Shown piece by piece: positions 7,670 to 17,471 of a DNA stretch of 64,000 nucleotides. Where the stretch lies: contig NZ_JAFCLN010000019.1 in assembly GCF_018129385.1 (NCBI RefSeq), positions 1-64,000 of the forward strand, read 5' to 3'. The notes under the pieces were generated by a model, which had not been told where the DNA came from, did not search any database, and saw only the letters and a program-made list of their open reading frames with translations. The first letter of the stretch is position 1. The number at the start of each line of letters is the position of its first letter. The position numbers and the translations under genes are program-made. This stretch comes from Bradyrhizobium lablabi (GTDB taxonomy: Bacteria > Pseudomonadota > Alphaproteobacteria > Rhizobiales > Xanthobacteraceae).

Positions 7670-8982
7670 GCGGCCTCGATCGCACCCAGACCCCGAAGAC
7701 GCGGCCGATGCCCAAGCGCACCGCGCTGGTGGCTTCGCTCGACATCGGCACCAGCAAGATCGCCTGCATGATCGCGCGGCTCAAGCCTTGCCCGCCCAAC
7801 GAGGCACTGCGCGGCCGAACCCATGCCGTCGAGCTGATCGGCTACAGCCAGATCCAGTCGCGCGGCATGAAGGCCGGCGCGGTGGTCGACCTTGCCGAAT
7901 GCGAGCAGGCGGTTCGCCAGGCCGTCGCGCTGGCCGAGAAGATGGCGAAGGTTCGCGTCGAATCCGTTTTGCTGTCGGTGGCGGGCGGCCGCCTTCAGGG
8001 CCAGCTCGTTGAAGCCGCCGCCGACATCAGGGGCGGCTCGGTCACAGCAGCCGACGTCACCCGGGTGACCTCGACCGGCATGCGCCACGCCACCGGCGAG
8101 GGCCGCACCGTGCTGCATGCGCTGCCGGTCGGCTATTCCGTCGATGGCGTGAAAGGCGTTCGCGACCCGCGGGGCATGGTGGCCCGGCAGTTCGGTATCG
8201 ACATGCACGTCGTCACGTCGGATGCCGCGGTGGCGCGCAACCTGATGCTGGTGGTCGAGCGCTGCCATCTCAACGTCGAGGCCATGGCGGCGAGTCCTTA
8301 TGTCGCAGGGCTTTCGGTTTTGACCGATGACGAGGCCGATCTTGGCGCCGCTGTGGTCGAAATGGGGGCGGGCTCGACCACGATTGCGACTTATTCGGGT
8401 GGACGCTTTGTCCATGCCAGTGGTTTTGCGGTAGGCGGGCAACACATCACGATGGATTTGGCCCGTGGAATCTCGGCCTGCATTGCAGATGCCGAGCGAA
8501 TCAAGACGTTATATGGCACGGTGCTGACCGGCGGGTCTGACGCGCGCGAGTTGATGTCTGTACCGACTGCGGGTGAAGAACGGGACGCTCCGCAGATCGT
8601 ATCCCGCGCCACGATCGCGAATATCGTCCGGCATCGTGCCGAGGAGATTTTTGAGATGGTGAGGGACCGCTTGGCGGATTCCCCCTTTGCAGCGGAACCG
8701 AGGGCGCGAGTCGTCCTGAGCGGTGGGGCTGCGCAACTGACCGGTTTTCCCGAACTCGCCACCCGCATCCTGAACCGGCCGGTGCGCATCGGCCGCCCGC
8801 TCGGCTTCGGCCGGTTGCCCAACGAAGCCAAGAGCGCCTCCTTCGCCGTGCCGACGGGACTCTTGGTCTATCCGCAATACGCTCATCTCGAACATGTCGA
8901 ACCGCGGCATACGCGGCAGATCAAGACAGGGACTGACGGTTACTTCGGAAAGGTCGGACGATGGCTTCGCGAGGGCTTCTGA
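7666..8982 (+). CDS. ftsA: Cell division actin-like ATPase FtsA
   Basis: FtsA tethers FtsZ filaments to the membrane through an amphipathic C-terminus. The 438-residue protein has actin-fold phosphate loops (ASLDIGTSKIACMIARL near residue 24; VEMGAGSTTIATYSGG near residue 233) and the adenosine-motif region VLSGGAAQLTGFPELA. The C-terminal stretch GYFGKVGRWLREGF is a plausible membrane-targeting amphipathic helix. It starts inside the ftsQ stop codon and is followed 83 bp later by ftsZ. Confidence 0.96.
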   Translation: MSGLDRTQTPKTRPMPKRTALVASLDIGTSKIACMIARLKPCPPNEALRGRTHAVELIGYSQIQSRGMKAGAVVDLAECEQAVRQAVALAEKMAKVRVESVLLSVAGGRLQGQLVEAAADIRGGSVTAADVTRVTSTGMRHATGEGRTVLHALPVGYSVDGVKGVRDPRGMVARQFGIDMHVVTSDAAVARNLMLVVERCHLNVEAMAASPYVAGLSVLTDDEADLGAAVVEMGAGSTTIATYSGGRFVHASGFAVGGQHITMDLARGISACIADAERIKTLYGTVLTGGSDARELMSVPTAGEERDAPQIVSRATIANIVRHRAEEIFEMVRDRLADSPFAAEPRARVVLSGGAAQLTGFPELATRILNRPVRIGRPLGFGRLPNEAKSASFAVPTGLLVYPQYAHLEHVEPRHTRQIKTGTDGYFGKVGRWLREGF

Positions 8983-9065
8983 TGACCGATGTTCAATTTA
9001 TTTCACCAAATCCCGCGGCCGCCGGCCCCGGCGAACCAACGCGCGCGTAGCTACGAGAGGCAACC

Positions 9066-10874
9066 ATGGCACTCAACATCACTCCTCCTGACATCAGCGA
9101 GCTGAAACCGCGGATTACCGTCTTCGGCGTCGGCGGAGCGGGCGGCAACGCCGTCAACAACATGATCACCGCCGGGTTGCAGGGCGTCGACTTCGTCGTC
9201 GCCAACACCGACGCGCAGGCGCTGACGATGTCGAAGTCGCAGCGGATCATCCAGATGGGCACGCAGGTCACCCAGGGCCTCGGCGCAGGCTCGCAGCCGG
9301 ATGTCGGTGCGGCCGCCGCGGAAGAGGTGATCGACGAGATCCGCGACCATCTCTCCGGCGCCAACATGGTGTTCGTCACCGCCGGCATGGGCGGCGGCAC
9401 CGGCACCGGCGCAGCCCCCGTGATCGCCAAGGCCGCGCGCGACATGAACATCCTCACCGTCGGCGTGGTGACCAAGCCCTTCCACTTCGAGGGCCAGCGC
9501 CGCATGCGCACTGCGGAATCCGGCATCTCCGAGCTGCACAAGGTGGTCGACACGCTGCTGATCATCCCAAACCAGAACCTGTTCCGGGTCGCCAACGAGA
9601 AGACCACCTTCGCCGACGCTTTCGCGATGGCTGACCAGGTGCTCTATTCGGGCGTTGCCTGCATCACCGACCTGATGGTGAAGGAAGGCCTGATCAATCT
9701 CGACTTCGCCGACGTCCGCGCCGTGATGCGTGAGATGGGCAAGGCGATGATGGGCACCGGCGAAGCCACCGGCGAGAAGCGCGCGCTGACCGCGGCGGAA
9801 GCCGCGATCGCCAACCCGCTGATCGACGATTCCTCGATGAAGGGTGCGCGCGGCCTCTTGATCTCGATCACCGGCGGCAAGGATCTGACGCTGTTCGAGG
9901 TCGACGAAGCCGCAACGCGGATTCGCGAAGAGGTCGATCAGGACGCCAATATCATCGTCGGCGCCACTTTCGACGAAAGTCTCGACGGCGTGATTCGCGT
10001 CTCCGTCGTCGCCACCGGCATCGAGCAGGCCGCCGTTGCCCGCTCGCTGAGCGGGGCCGCGACCGCAGCGGCGCCTGCACCGGCGCCCGCCGCTCCGTCG
10101 CCGGAGAATCGTCTGGCCGACCTGACCGCCCGGCTGCGTGCTGACAACGCCCGTCTCGCCGAGCGCGCCCAGAAGCTCGAAGCCGCCCCGGCGCAATCTG
10201 CCGCTGCACCCGCCGCCGCGCCGGCACCTCAGCGCGCGCCGAACACGGTCGAGCGCGCGGCGCTGGCGGCAATTGCTGCCGCCGTTGCCCCTGAAGCGCC
10301 GGCGCCCGCCGCTCCCTTGCAGCCGGCCTCCTATGGCGACGTCACCGTCCGCCCGATCGCGCAAAAGCCGTCGCTGTTCCCGGATCCCAAGGAAACCACC
10401 CGGGTCGAAACCGCCGAGGCCCCGCCGGCCGAAACCTTCATCCCGCAGGCTGCGGAGCGTCCGCCGTCCCGCGCCCCGCGCATGCCGAAGTTCGAGGACC
10501 TGCCGATGCCGGCCCAGGCCGAGATTCGCCAAGCCCGTGGCGAATCGGCGGAGGAGGAACCGCCTCACAAGAAGCTGTCGCTGCTCCAGCGCCTCGCCAA
10601 TGTCGGCCTCGGCCGCCGCGATGAGGAAACCGAGCCGCCGATCGCGGCGCGGGCTTCCGGTCCGGCGATGGCCCCGCTGCCGCCGCTGCCCGAACGCAAG
10701 CCGGCCCGCACGGTGGCCCAGCAAATGGCGGCCAATGAGCCGGTATCGGAATATGCCCGTCGGCCTGCGCCGCAGGGATTGGACGTCCATGGCCGCCCGG
10801 CACCTGTTGCGCCGGCGCCACAGGGCGACGACCATCTTGATATCCCCGCCTTCCTGCGCCGTCAGGCCAACTGA
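9066..10874 (+). CDS. ftsZ: Cell division GTPase FtsZ with long Pro/Ala-rich linker
   Basis: FtsZ polymerises with GTP into the division ring. Residues 1 to about 320 are the conserved GTPase core with VGGAGGNAVNNM, NTDAQAL, the tubulin signature GGGTGTGAAPVIA and the NADFADVRAVM-like T7 region (LINLDFADVRAVM). About 260 residues of Ala/Pro/Glu-rich linker follow, much longer than the roughly 50 of E. coli. The extreme C-terminus LDIPAFLRRQAN is the conserved peptide that binds FtsA and other partners. At 602 residues it matches the large rhizobial type. A clear terminator follows, so the division operon likely ends here. Confidence 0.97.
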   Translation: MALNITPPDISELKPRITVFGVGGAGGNAVNNMITAGLQGVDFVVANTDAQALTMSKSQRIIQMGTQVTQGLGAGSQPDVGAAAAEEVIDEIRDHLSGANMVFVTAGMGGGTGTGAAPVIAKAARDMNILTVGVVTKPFHFEGQRRMRTAESGISELHKVVDTLLIIPNQNLFRVANEKTTFADAFAMADQVLYSGVACITDLMVKEGLINLDFADVRAVMREMGKAMMGTGEATGEKRALTAAEAAIANPLIDDSSMKGARGLLISITGGKDLTLFEVDEAATRIREEVDQDANIIVGATFDESLDGVIRVSVVATGIEQAAVARSLSGAATAAAPAPAPAAPSPENRLADLTARLRADNARLAERAQKLEAAPAQSAAAPAAAPAPQRAPNTVERAALAAIAAAVAPEAPAPAAPLQPASYGDVTVRPIAQKPSLFPDPKETTRVETAEAPPAETFIPQAAERPPSRAPRMPKFEDLPMPAQAEIRQARGESAEEEPPHKKLSLLQRLANVGLGRRDEETEPPIAARASGPAMAPLPPLPERKPARTVAQQMAANEPVSEYARRPAPQGLDVHGRPAPVAPAPQGDDHLDIPAFLRRQAN

Positions 10875-11230
10875 CTTTTGTTACAATCCGCGGACGGAAT
10901 AAGGCCCCGGCTGGACCCGCCGGGGCCTTTTTCTTGGGCGTCGGGCTCAGCCGCGGCCGGTGACGCAACCGTCTGATTCTAAATGATTAATTATTCATTC
11001 CGTGCTCAAATAAGTACGCCGGAGAGGGCTTCGGCATTGCCGCAATTTGGTTAAGACTTGGCACGAATGCGGCACAGATGGGGTAACAATCGGTAAAAAA
11101 GCGTGAGTTGGCGCGCTTTGGGGCAGTGACTATGGTTTGCCTCGACTTGGGGATGCTTGAAGAGCGAATCGGCCGTTTCGGGGTTTGGCCAGTTCCATCT
11201 TTGAGTTAAGTCGGGTAGTGGGCAGTTCCG
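10875..11230. other. ftsZ-lpxC intergenic region
   Basis: The first 60 bp hold the ftsZ terminator. After it comes an AT-rich patch (AATGATTAATTATTCATTC at about 10982-11000) that is a likely site for an lpxC promoter. No open frame of convincing coding character is seen. The last bases before lpxC lack a strong Shine-Dalgarno. Confidence 0.5.
10901..10932 (+). terminator. Rho-independent terminator after ftsZ
   Basis: The 11-bp stem AAGGCCCCGGC (10901-10911) pairs with GCCGGGGCCTT (10919-10929) over a 7-nt loop and runs into TTTTTCTT. This is a classical intrinsic terminator 27 bp after the ftsZ stop. Confidence 0.9.
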
Positions 11231-12190
11231 ATGAAATTCAACCGTCAATCTACGCTTCGGTCGCAAGCCACCGTGACGGGCGTTGGTGTGCATTCCGGCC
11301 AGCCGGTCAGCCTTACGGTGGGACCTGCACCTGTCGATGCAGGTTTTATTTTTGTCCGCACCGGACTTGAGGGCGCTGACCGTGAGGTCCAGGCGACGGT
11401 CGAATCGGTGATTGCGACCGAATTTGCAACTGTCCTCGGCGATAGCGACGGACCGCTGGTTTCCACGGCGGAACATGTGCTGGCGGCCCTGCGCGGCATG
11501 GGCGTCGACAATGCCACCATCGAAATCGATGGCCCCGAAGTTCCGATCATGGACGGCAGTGCGGCGGCCTTCGTCGCGGCAATCGATCAGGCCGGTATCG
11601 TGAGCCAGCCGGCGCTTCGCCGCTTTATCCAGGTTTTGAAGCCTGTGCGCGTTGCAGTCGGCGACTCCTTCGGCGAGTTCCGGCCCTATGCCGGTGGCTT
11701 CCGCGCCGAGGTCGAGATCGATTTCGTCAATCCCGTCATCGGCAAGCAGCGCTATGCGCTGGAGCTCAGCCCTGAGCGCTTCCGTCGCGAGGTCAGCCGC
11801 GCCCGCACCTTCGGCTTCCTGAACGAGTTTGCGCGCCTCTCCAGCGCCGGCTTCGCGCTCGGCTCCTCCTTCGAGAATACCGTGGTGTTCGATGACGAGC
11901 GCCTGCTCAACACCGAGGGCCTGCGCTACGCCGATGAATGCGCCCGCCACAAGGTGTTGGACGTCATCGGCGATCTGGCGCTGGCCGGCCTGCCGCTGCT
12001 TGGCAGCTTCCGCTCGGTGCGCGGCGGCCACAAGCTCAACCACTCGGTGCTCACCGCGCTGATCTCCGACCGCAGCGCCTGGCGTGTGGTCGAGGGAGAG
12101 GCGGTACGCCGTGGCCGCGTTCCCGTCGAGGCGGGCAGCGGGATGGTCGCCGGCATGATCGCGCCCGCTTACGGTCCGGACGTGTCCTGA
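11231..12190 (+). CDS. lpxC: UDP-3-O-acyl-GlcNAc deacetylase LpxC
   Basis: LpxC is the zinc amidase that commits UDP-acyl-GlcNAc to lipid A synthesis. The 319-residue protein has the zinc/catalytic pieces STAEHVLAALRGMGVDN near residue 78, ARHKVLDVIGDLALAG (His and Asp ligands) and RGGHKLNH (catalytic His). The VPIMDGSAAAFV element is also present. Length and motif order match the family. It follows the ftsZ terminator and AT-rich promoter region, which agrees with separate expression from the division genes; lpxC after ftsZ is the common proteobacterial order. Confidence 0.97.
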   Translation: MKFNRQSTLRSQATVTGVGVHSGQPVSLTVGPAPVDAGFIFVRTGLEGADREVQATVESVIATEFATVLGDSDGPLVSTAEHVLAALRGMGVDNATIEIDGPEVPIMDGSAAAFVAAIDQAGIVSQPALRRFIQVLKPVRVAVGDSFGEFRPYAGGFRAEVEIDFVNPVIGKQRYALELSPERFRREVSRARTFGFLNEFARLSSAGFALGSSFENTVVFDDERLLNTEGLRYADECARHKVLDVIGDLALAGLPLLGSFRSVRGGHKLNHSVLTALISDRSAWRVVEGEAVRRGRVPVEAGSGMVAGMIAPAYGPDVS

Positions 12191-12427
12191 AAGCGCGATA
12201 TCGCGCTGCCTGGAGCCATTTTCCCTAGTAACCACAACCGGTAACGATCGTGACTGGCCGCCTTAATCCGGGCGGATTGGCTTCCTATTCGGTTGGTGAG
12301 GTAAGCTTTTTCGGTTAGAACGGGCTCGCGGTCGCGCGGGTTAAGAGCGCTACGGACAGGGCGATCATTGCGACCATGACGGGGTCATGGCGTGGGCACC
12401 GCATCACAGGCGTCAGGTCTTAATTTC

Positions 12428-13345
12428 ATGTCGGCACAGCGTATGGCGCTTCGTAAATATCAGGCTCGCCTCTCCGGGTTTCGGCGGCCGCTGCGGCTGG
12501 CTGCCGGTCTGATCGTGCTTGCCGTCCCCATGGGCGGATGCAGCTCCGGCTCGTTGTGGGACAAGTTCACCCAGAAGGACGAGACCTTCGTCGAGGAGCC
12601 CGCGGACAAGCTCTACAATGAGGGCTTGTACCTGATGAACCAGCGCAAGGACATGAAGGCGGCCTCGAAGAAGTTCGAGGAGGTCGATCGTCAGCATCCC
12701 TATTCCGACTGGGCCCGCAAATCGCTGCTGATGTCGGCCTATTCCTTCTATCAGGCCGGCGACTACGACAGCTGCATTGGCGCGGCCACCCGCTACGTCA
12801 CGCTGCATCCCGGCAGCCCCGATGCGGCCTACGCGCAATACCTGATCGCGGCTTCGCATTACGACCAGATCCCGGATACCACGCGCGACCAGGGTCGCAC
12901 CGAGAAGGCGATCAACTCGCTGGAAGAGGTGATTCGCAAATATCCGACCTCGGAATACGCCAACGCCGCCAAGGCCAAGCTCGAGGGCGCGCGCGACCAG
13001 CTCGCCGGCCGCGAGATGAATGTCGGCCGCTACTACCTGGAAAAGCGCGACTTCACCCCCGCGATCAACCGCTTCAAGACCGTGGTGACGCAGTATCAGA
13101 CCACGCGCCATGTCGAGGAGGCGCTGTACCGCCTGACCGAGTCCTATATGGCGATCGGCATCGTCGGCGAGGCGCAGACGGCGGCAGCCGTGCTTGGCCA
13201 CAATTTTCCTGACAGCCGCTGGTACAAGGACGCCTATAATCTTGTAAAGTCCGGCGGTCTCGAGCCGAGCGAGAACAAGGGCTCCTATATTTCCAGGGCC
13301 TTTCAGAAGATCGGTCTCGGTTCCCTGGGCTCGAGTCGCGGTTAG
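12428..13345 (+). CDS. bamD: Outer membrane assembly lipoprotein BamD
   Basis: BamD is an outer-membrane lipoprotein with TPR repeats that works with BamA in folding outer-membrane proteins. The start region MSAQRMALRKYQARLS is followed by a hydrophobic segment and a lipobox ending VPMGGC, so Cys becomes the lipidated N-terminus. Five TPR-like helices follow (LYNEGLYLMNQRKDMKAASK, HPYSDWARKSLLM, YDSCIGAATRYV, NSLEEVIRKYPTSEYA, FKTVVTQYQTT). The 305-residue length is typical. ATG 12443 and GTG 12392 are alternative starts; no start has a strong ribosome site. recN follows within 14 bp. Confidence 0.93.
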   Translation: MSAQRMALRKYQARLSGFRRPLRLAAGLIVLAVPMGGCSSGSLWDKFTQKDETFVEEPADKLYNEGLYLMNQRKDMKAASKKFEEVDRQHPYSDWARKSLLMSAYSFYQAGDYDSCIGAATRYVTLHPGSPDAAYAQYLIAASHYDQIPDTTRDQGRTEKAINSLEEVIRKYPTSEYANAAKAKLEGARDQLAGREMNVGRYYLEKRDFTPAINRFKTVVTQYQTTRHVEEALYRLTESYMAIGIVGEAQTAAAVLGHNFPDSRWYKDAYNLVKSGGLEPSENKGSYISRAFQKIGLGSLGSSRG

Positions 13346-13358
13346 GAATCATCTTCGC

Positions 13359-15029
13359 ATGCTGGCGCGTCTGTCGATCCGTGACATCGTCCTGATCGAA
13401 CGGCTCGATATCGAATTCTCCCGTGGACTTGCGGTGCTGACCGGCGAAACCGGTGCGGGCAAATCCATCCTGCTCGATGCGTTCGCGCTGGCGCTCGGCG
13501 GCCGCGGCGATTCCGGCTTGGTGCGCAATGGCGCCGAACAGGGGCAGGTGACCGCGGTATTCGATGTGCCCAAGGGCCATCCGGCTGCGGCGATTCTTTC
13601 CGACAACGGCCTCGAAGACACCGGTGAAATGATCCTGCGCCGCGTTCAGCTTGCCGACGGCCGCACCCGCGCTTTCATCAACGATCAGGCAATCAGCGTG
13701 CAGACGCTGAAGGCGGTCGGTTCGGCGCTGGTCGAAATCCACGGCCAGCATGACGAGCGTGCTCTGGTGGATGCTTCCACGCACCGGCGGCTGCTCGATG
13801 CGTTCGGCGGGCTGGAAAAGGAGGTCGCCGCGCTCGAGCTGCTCTGGGAATCGCGGCGCACCGCCACCGCTGCGCTGGAGGAGCACCGCGCCGGCATGGA
13901 ACGGGCGGCGCGCGAGGCGGATTATCTGCGCCATGCCTCCGATGAATTGAAAAAGCTAGCGCCAAAGGACGGCGAGGAGACCGCGCTCGCGGAGCGCCGT
14001 ACCACCATGATGCAGGGTGAAAAGATCGCAACCGATCTGCGCGAGGCGCAGGAGGCGATCGGCGGCGCGCATTCCCCGGTGCCGGCGCTCTCAGCCGCCG
14101 TGCGCCGCCTGGAGCGCCGTGCCGCCAACTCACCGGCGTTGGTCGAGCCGGCCGTGAAGGCGATCGACGCCGCGATCAACGCGCTGGAAGAGGCCGACCA
14201 GTATCTCAACGCCGCGCTTCGCGCGACCGATTTCGACCCGGCGGAGCTGGAGCAGATCGAGGAGCGGCTGTTCGCACTGCGCGCGGCCTCGCGAAAATAT
14301 TCGACGCCGGTCGACAGGCTGGCGGCGCTCGCGACGCAATATGCCTCCGATGTCGCGCTGATCGATGCCGGCGCCGAACAATTGAAGAAACTGGAGGCTG
14401 CCGCAGCGGAGGCCGACAAGCGCTATGCAGCGGCCGCTGCGAAGCTGTCGGCGGCGCGCTCAAAAGCCGCGACGAAGCTCGATAAGGCTGTGAATGCTGA
14501 ATTGCCGCCGCTGAAGCTCGAACGCGCCACCTTCACCACGCAACTTGAAGCCGACGAAACCTCACCCGGGCAGCAGGGCATCGACCGCATCGAGTTCTGG
14601 GTGCAGACCAATCCGGGCACGCGGCCGGGACCGCTGATGAAGGTCGCTTCCGGCGGCGAGCTGTCGCGCTTCCTGCTGGCCTTGAAAGTTGTCCTCGCCG
14701 ACCGCGGCTCGGCGCCGACGCTCGTTTTCGACGAAATCGACACCGGCGTCGGTGGCGCGGTGGCGGACGCCATCGGCACGCGCCTTTCGCGCCTTGCCGG
14801 CAAGGTGCAGGTGATGGCGGTGACGCACGCGCCGCAGGTCGCCGCCCGCGCCGGCACGCATCTCCTGATTTCCAAGGACGCGCTCGACAAGGGCAAGCGC
14901 GTCGCCACCCGCGTCAACGCACTCGCCGCCGACCACCGTCGCGAGGAAATCGCGCGCATGCTGGCCGGCGCCGAGATCACCGCCGAGGCGAGGGCGGCCG
15001 CGGAACGCCTGCTAAGGGCGGCGAGTTAG
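13359..15029 (+). CDS. recN: DNA repair ATPase RecN
   Basis: RecN is an SMC-like ATPase that acts on double-strand breaks in recombination repair. The N-terminal half-domain has the Walker A motif LTGETGAGKSILLDAFALAL. The ABC signature VASGGELSRFLLALK, Walker B VFDEIDTGVGGAVADAIG and VTHAPQVAARA lie at the C-terminal end. The middle 300 residues are Ala/Glu/Lys-rich coiled coil. The 556-residue length is normal. It begins right behind bamD, a neighbour pair common in alphaproteobacteria, and is separated from ligA by a palindromic repeat. Confidence 0.96.
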   Translation: MLARLSIRDIVLIERLDIEFSRGLAVLTGETGAGKSILLDAFALALGGRGDSGLVRNGAEQGQVTAVFDVPKGHPAAAILSDNGLEDTGEMILRRVQLADGRTRAFINDQAISVQTLKAVGSALVEIHGQHDERALVDASTHRRLLDAFGGLEKEVAALELLWESRRTATAALEEHRAGMERAAREADYLRHASDELKKLAPKDGEETALAERRTTMMQGEKIATDLREAQEAIGGAHSPVPALSAAVRRLERRAANSPALVEPAVKAIDAAINALEEADQYLNAALRATDFDPAELEQIEERLFALRAASRKYSTPVDRLAALATQYASDVALIDAGAEQLKKLEAAAAEADKRYAAAAAKLSAARSKAATKLDKAVNAELPPLKLERATFTTQLEADETSPGQQGIDRIEFWVQTNPGTRPGPLMKVASGGELSRFLLALKVVLADRGSAPTLVFDEIDTGVGGAVADAIGTRLSRLAGKVQVMAVTHAPQVAARAGTHLLISKDALDKGKRVATRVNALAADHRREEIARMLAGAEITAEARAAAERLLRAAS

Positions 15030-15036
15030 CTTCTCG

Positions 15037-15165
15037 TATCCCGGACGCGGTGCAGCGCTCTTGGGCGCTCTCCGCAGAGCCGGGACCCACCTCGCAGAAG
15101 CGATGGACTCCGGCTCTGCCGCGCATCACTTTGCGCGGCGCCCGGGGAACACCCGGACTGCCCAT
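15037..15165. repeat. Palindromic intergenic repeat, TATCCCGGACGCGG family
   Basis: The block contains several self-complementary pieces (for example CTCTCCGCAGAGCCGGGACC and CCGGCTCTGCCGCGC, and CGCGCATCACTTTGCGCG) in the gap between recN and ligA. It resembles the TCCCGGACGCG...GCAGAGCCGGGACC repeats common in Bradyrhizobium genomes, recalled from memory. An open frame passes through it, but the true ligA start lies beyond. Confidence 0.65.
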
Positions 15166-15201
15166 CTTTTCTCCGGATCGACTTCATCGTATTCAACGTC
15201 C

Positions 15202-17349
15202 ATGGCCAGGTCCGCAAAATCAAAAGCGCTTCCCGACGTCGCCAAACTCACCAAGCCTCAGGCCAAGGTCGAGCACATGCGCCTTGCGCTGGAGCTCGAA
15301 GGCCACGACAAGCGCTACTACCAGGAAGATGCACCCAGCATTTCCGATGCCGAATACGATGCGCTGCGCCAGCGCTTCAACGCCATTGAAAAGCGCTTTC
15401 CCGAATTCGTCACCTCCGAATCGCCGTCGCAAAAAATCGGCGCCGCGCCGTCGGGGCGTTTCAGGAAGGTCCGCCATTCGCTGCCGATGCTCTCGCTCGA
15501 CAACGCCTTTGCCGAACAGGACGTGCTCGACTTCGTCGGCCGCATCGAGCGGTTCCTGAAACTGCCGGACAACAAGATCGATTTTTCCGCCGAGCCGAAG
15601 ATCGATGGCCTGTCGATGTCGCTGCGCTATGAGGGCGGCGAACTGGTCACGGCGGCAACCCGCGGCGACGGCGCGGAGGGCGAGGACGTCACCGCCAACA
15701 TCCGCACGCTGGAAGACGTGCCGCAGACGCTGAAGGGCCGCAACATTCCCGATATCTGCGAGGTGCGCGGCGAAGTCTACATGACCAAGAAGGCCTTTCT
15801 TGCGCTGAACGAACGCCAGAAGGCCGCGGGCGACACGATCTTCGCCAATCCCCGTAACTCGGCGGCCGGCTCGCTGCGCCAGAAGGACCCGACCATCACC
15901 GCCTCGCGCCCGCTCGGCTTCTTTGCCTATGCCTGGGGCGAGATGAGCGCGATGCCGGAAGCGACGCAAACCGGCATGATTCACTGGTTCGAGCGCTGCG
16001 GCTTCAAGACCAATCCGCTGACAAAACTGTGCCACTCCACGGACGAGCTGATCGCCTTCCACCGCAAGATCGAGGAGCAGCGCTCGCACCTCGACTACGA
16101 CATCGACGGCGTCGTCTACAAGGTCGACCGCATCGACTGGCAGGAGCGGCTGGGCTTCGTCTCGCGCACGCCGCGCTGGGGCATCGCGCACAAGTTTCCG
16201 GCCGAACGCGCTATGACCGTGTTGCGCGACATCGAGATCCAGGTCGGGCGCACCGGCTCCTTCACGCCGGTCGGCAAGCTGGAGCCGGTCGGCGTCGGCG
16301 GCGTCATCGTGCAGAACGTTACGCTGCACAATGAGGATTACATCAGGGGCGTCGGCAACAAGGGCGAAGAGCTGCGCGAGGGCCGCGATATCAGGATCGG
16401 CGACACCGTCGTGATCCAGCGCGCCGGCGACGTGATCCCGCAGGTCGTCGACGTCGTCATCGACAAGCGCCCGAAGGGTGCGAAGGAATATCACTTCCCG
16501 AAGAAATGCCCGTGCCCGCTGCACACCGATGTGGTGCGCGAGGAGACCGCGACGGGCGAAGAGGGGTCGCGCGCCCGCTGCACCGGCGAGTTCGCCTGTC
16601 CGTTCCAGAAGATCGAGCATCTGAAACTGTTCGTCTCTCGCCGCGCCTTCGACATCGACGGCCTCGGCGAAAAACAGCTTCAGTATTTCGTCGATGAAGG
16701 ATGGGTGAAAGACCCCGCCGATATCTTCACGCTCCAGAAGCGCAACAACAAACTGAAACTTGAGGAGATCGAGGGCTACGGCGAAACGTCTGTCCGCAAC
16801 CTGTTTGGCGCGATCGAGAGCCGGCGCAACATCGCACTGGAGCGCTTCATCTATGCGCTCGGCATGCGCCATGTCGGCGAGACCACGGCGCTGGCGCTGG
16901 CGCGCGGCTACGGCTCATGGGATGCATTCCATGAGGCGAGCCTCAAGGTCGCCAAGGGCGACGAGGAGGCGATCGCGGAAATGGATGCGCTCGACCAGAT
17001 CGGCGATACCGTGATCCAGAGCGTCGCCGCCTATTTCGGCGAGAGCCACAACAAGGACATCGTCGAGCGGTTGACCCGTGAAGTCACGATCATCGATGCC
17101 GAGAAGCCGAAGAAAAATTCAGCGATCTCAGGAAAGACCGTCGTTTTTTCAGGCTCGCTGGAGAAGATGACGCGGGATGAGGCCAAAGCCAATGCGGAAC
17201 GTCTTGGAGCCAAGGCGGCGAGTTCGGTGTCGAAGAAGACTGACTATCTCATCGCCGGGCCGGGCGCTGGCTCCAAGCTGGCGGACGCCAAGAAGCACGG
17301 CGTCACCGTGCTCACCGAAGATGAGTGGCTGAAGCTGATCGGGGGGTGA
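15202..17349 (+). CDS. ligA: NAD-dependent DNA ligase LigA
   Basis: LigA seals nicks in replication and repair using NAD+. The 715-residue protein has domain Ia (YYQEDAPSISDAEYD), the adenylation motif EPKIDGLSMSLRYEGG with the nucleotide-binding Lys, and the OB fold. A Cys cluster for zinc (KKCPCPLH...RCTGEFACP) has its first pair spaced Cys-x-Cys rather than the usual Cys-x2-Cys. HhH repeats and a C-terminal BRCT domain (SGKTVVFSGSLEKMTRDEAK) follow. ATG 15202 yields the MARSAKSKALPDVAKL lead; the open frame upstream is repeat sequence. Confidence 0.96.
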   Translation: MARSAKSKALPDVAKLTKPQAKVEHMRLALELEGHDKRYYQEDAPSISDAEYDALRQRFNAIEKRFPEFVTSESPSQKIGAAPSGRFRKVRHSLPMLSLDNAFAEQDVLDFVGRIERFLKLPDNKIDFSAEPKIDGLSMSLRYEGGELVTAATRGDGAEGEDVTANIRTLEDVPQTLKGRNIPDICEVRGEVYMTKKAFLALNERQKAAGDTIFANPRNSAAGSLRQKDPTITASRPLGFFAYAWGEMSAMPEATQTGMIHWFERCGFKTNPLTKLCHSTDELIAFHRKIEEQRSHLDYDIDGVVYKVDRIDWQERLGFVSRTPRWGIAHKFPAERAMTVLRDIEIQVGRTGSFTPVGKLEPVGVGGVIVQNVTLHNEDYIRGVGNKGEELREGRDIRIGDTVVIQRAGDVIPQVVDVVIDKRPKGAKEYHFPKKCPCPLHTDVVREETATGEEGSRARCTGEFACPFQKIEHLKLFVSRRAFDIDGLGEKQLQYFVDEGWVKDPADIFTLQKRNNKLKLEEIEGYGETSVRNLFGAIESRRNIALERFIYALGMRHVGETTALALARGYGSWDAFHEASLKVAKGDEEAIAEMDALDQIGDTVIQSVAAYFGESHNKDIVERLTREVTIIDAEKPKKNSAISGKTVVFSGSLEKMTRDEAKANAERLGAKAASSVSKKTDYLIAGPGAGSKLADAKKHGVTVLTEDEWLKLIGG

Positions 17350-17471
17350 GATTCGCCCTGCCGGCATCCCAGGATTTGCCTGCGACCAATGGCAGCAATG
17401 CGGTTTCCGGCCCGCCTCGGATTCTCCATTTGGGCGTTGTTGCCCGATCAAACCGCATGTGAGGAGAAACG

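Noticed and set aside
9051..10835. Long open frame antisense to ftsZ
   Set aside because: It lies wholly opposite a certain gene, is full of Arg/Gly/His from GC-rich third positions, and has no family-like motif.
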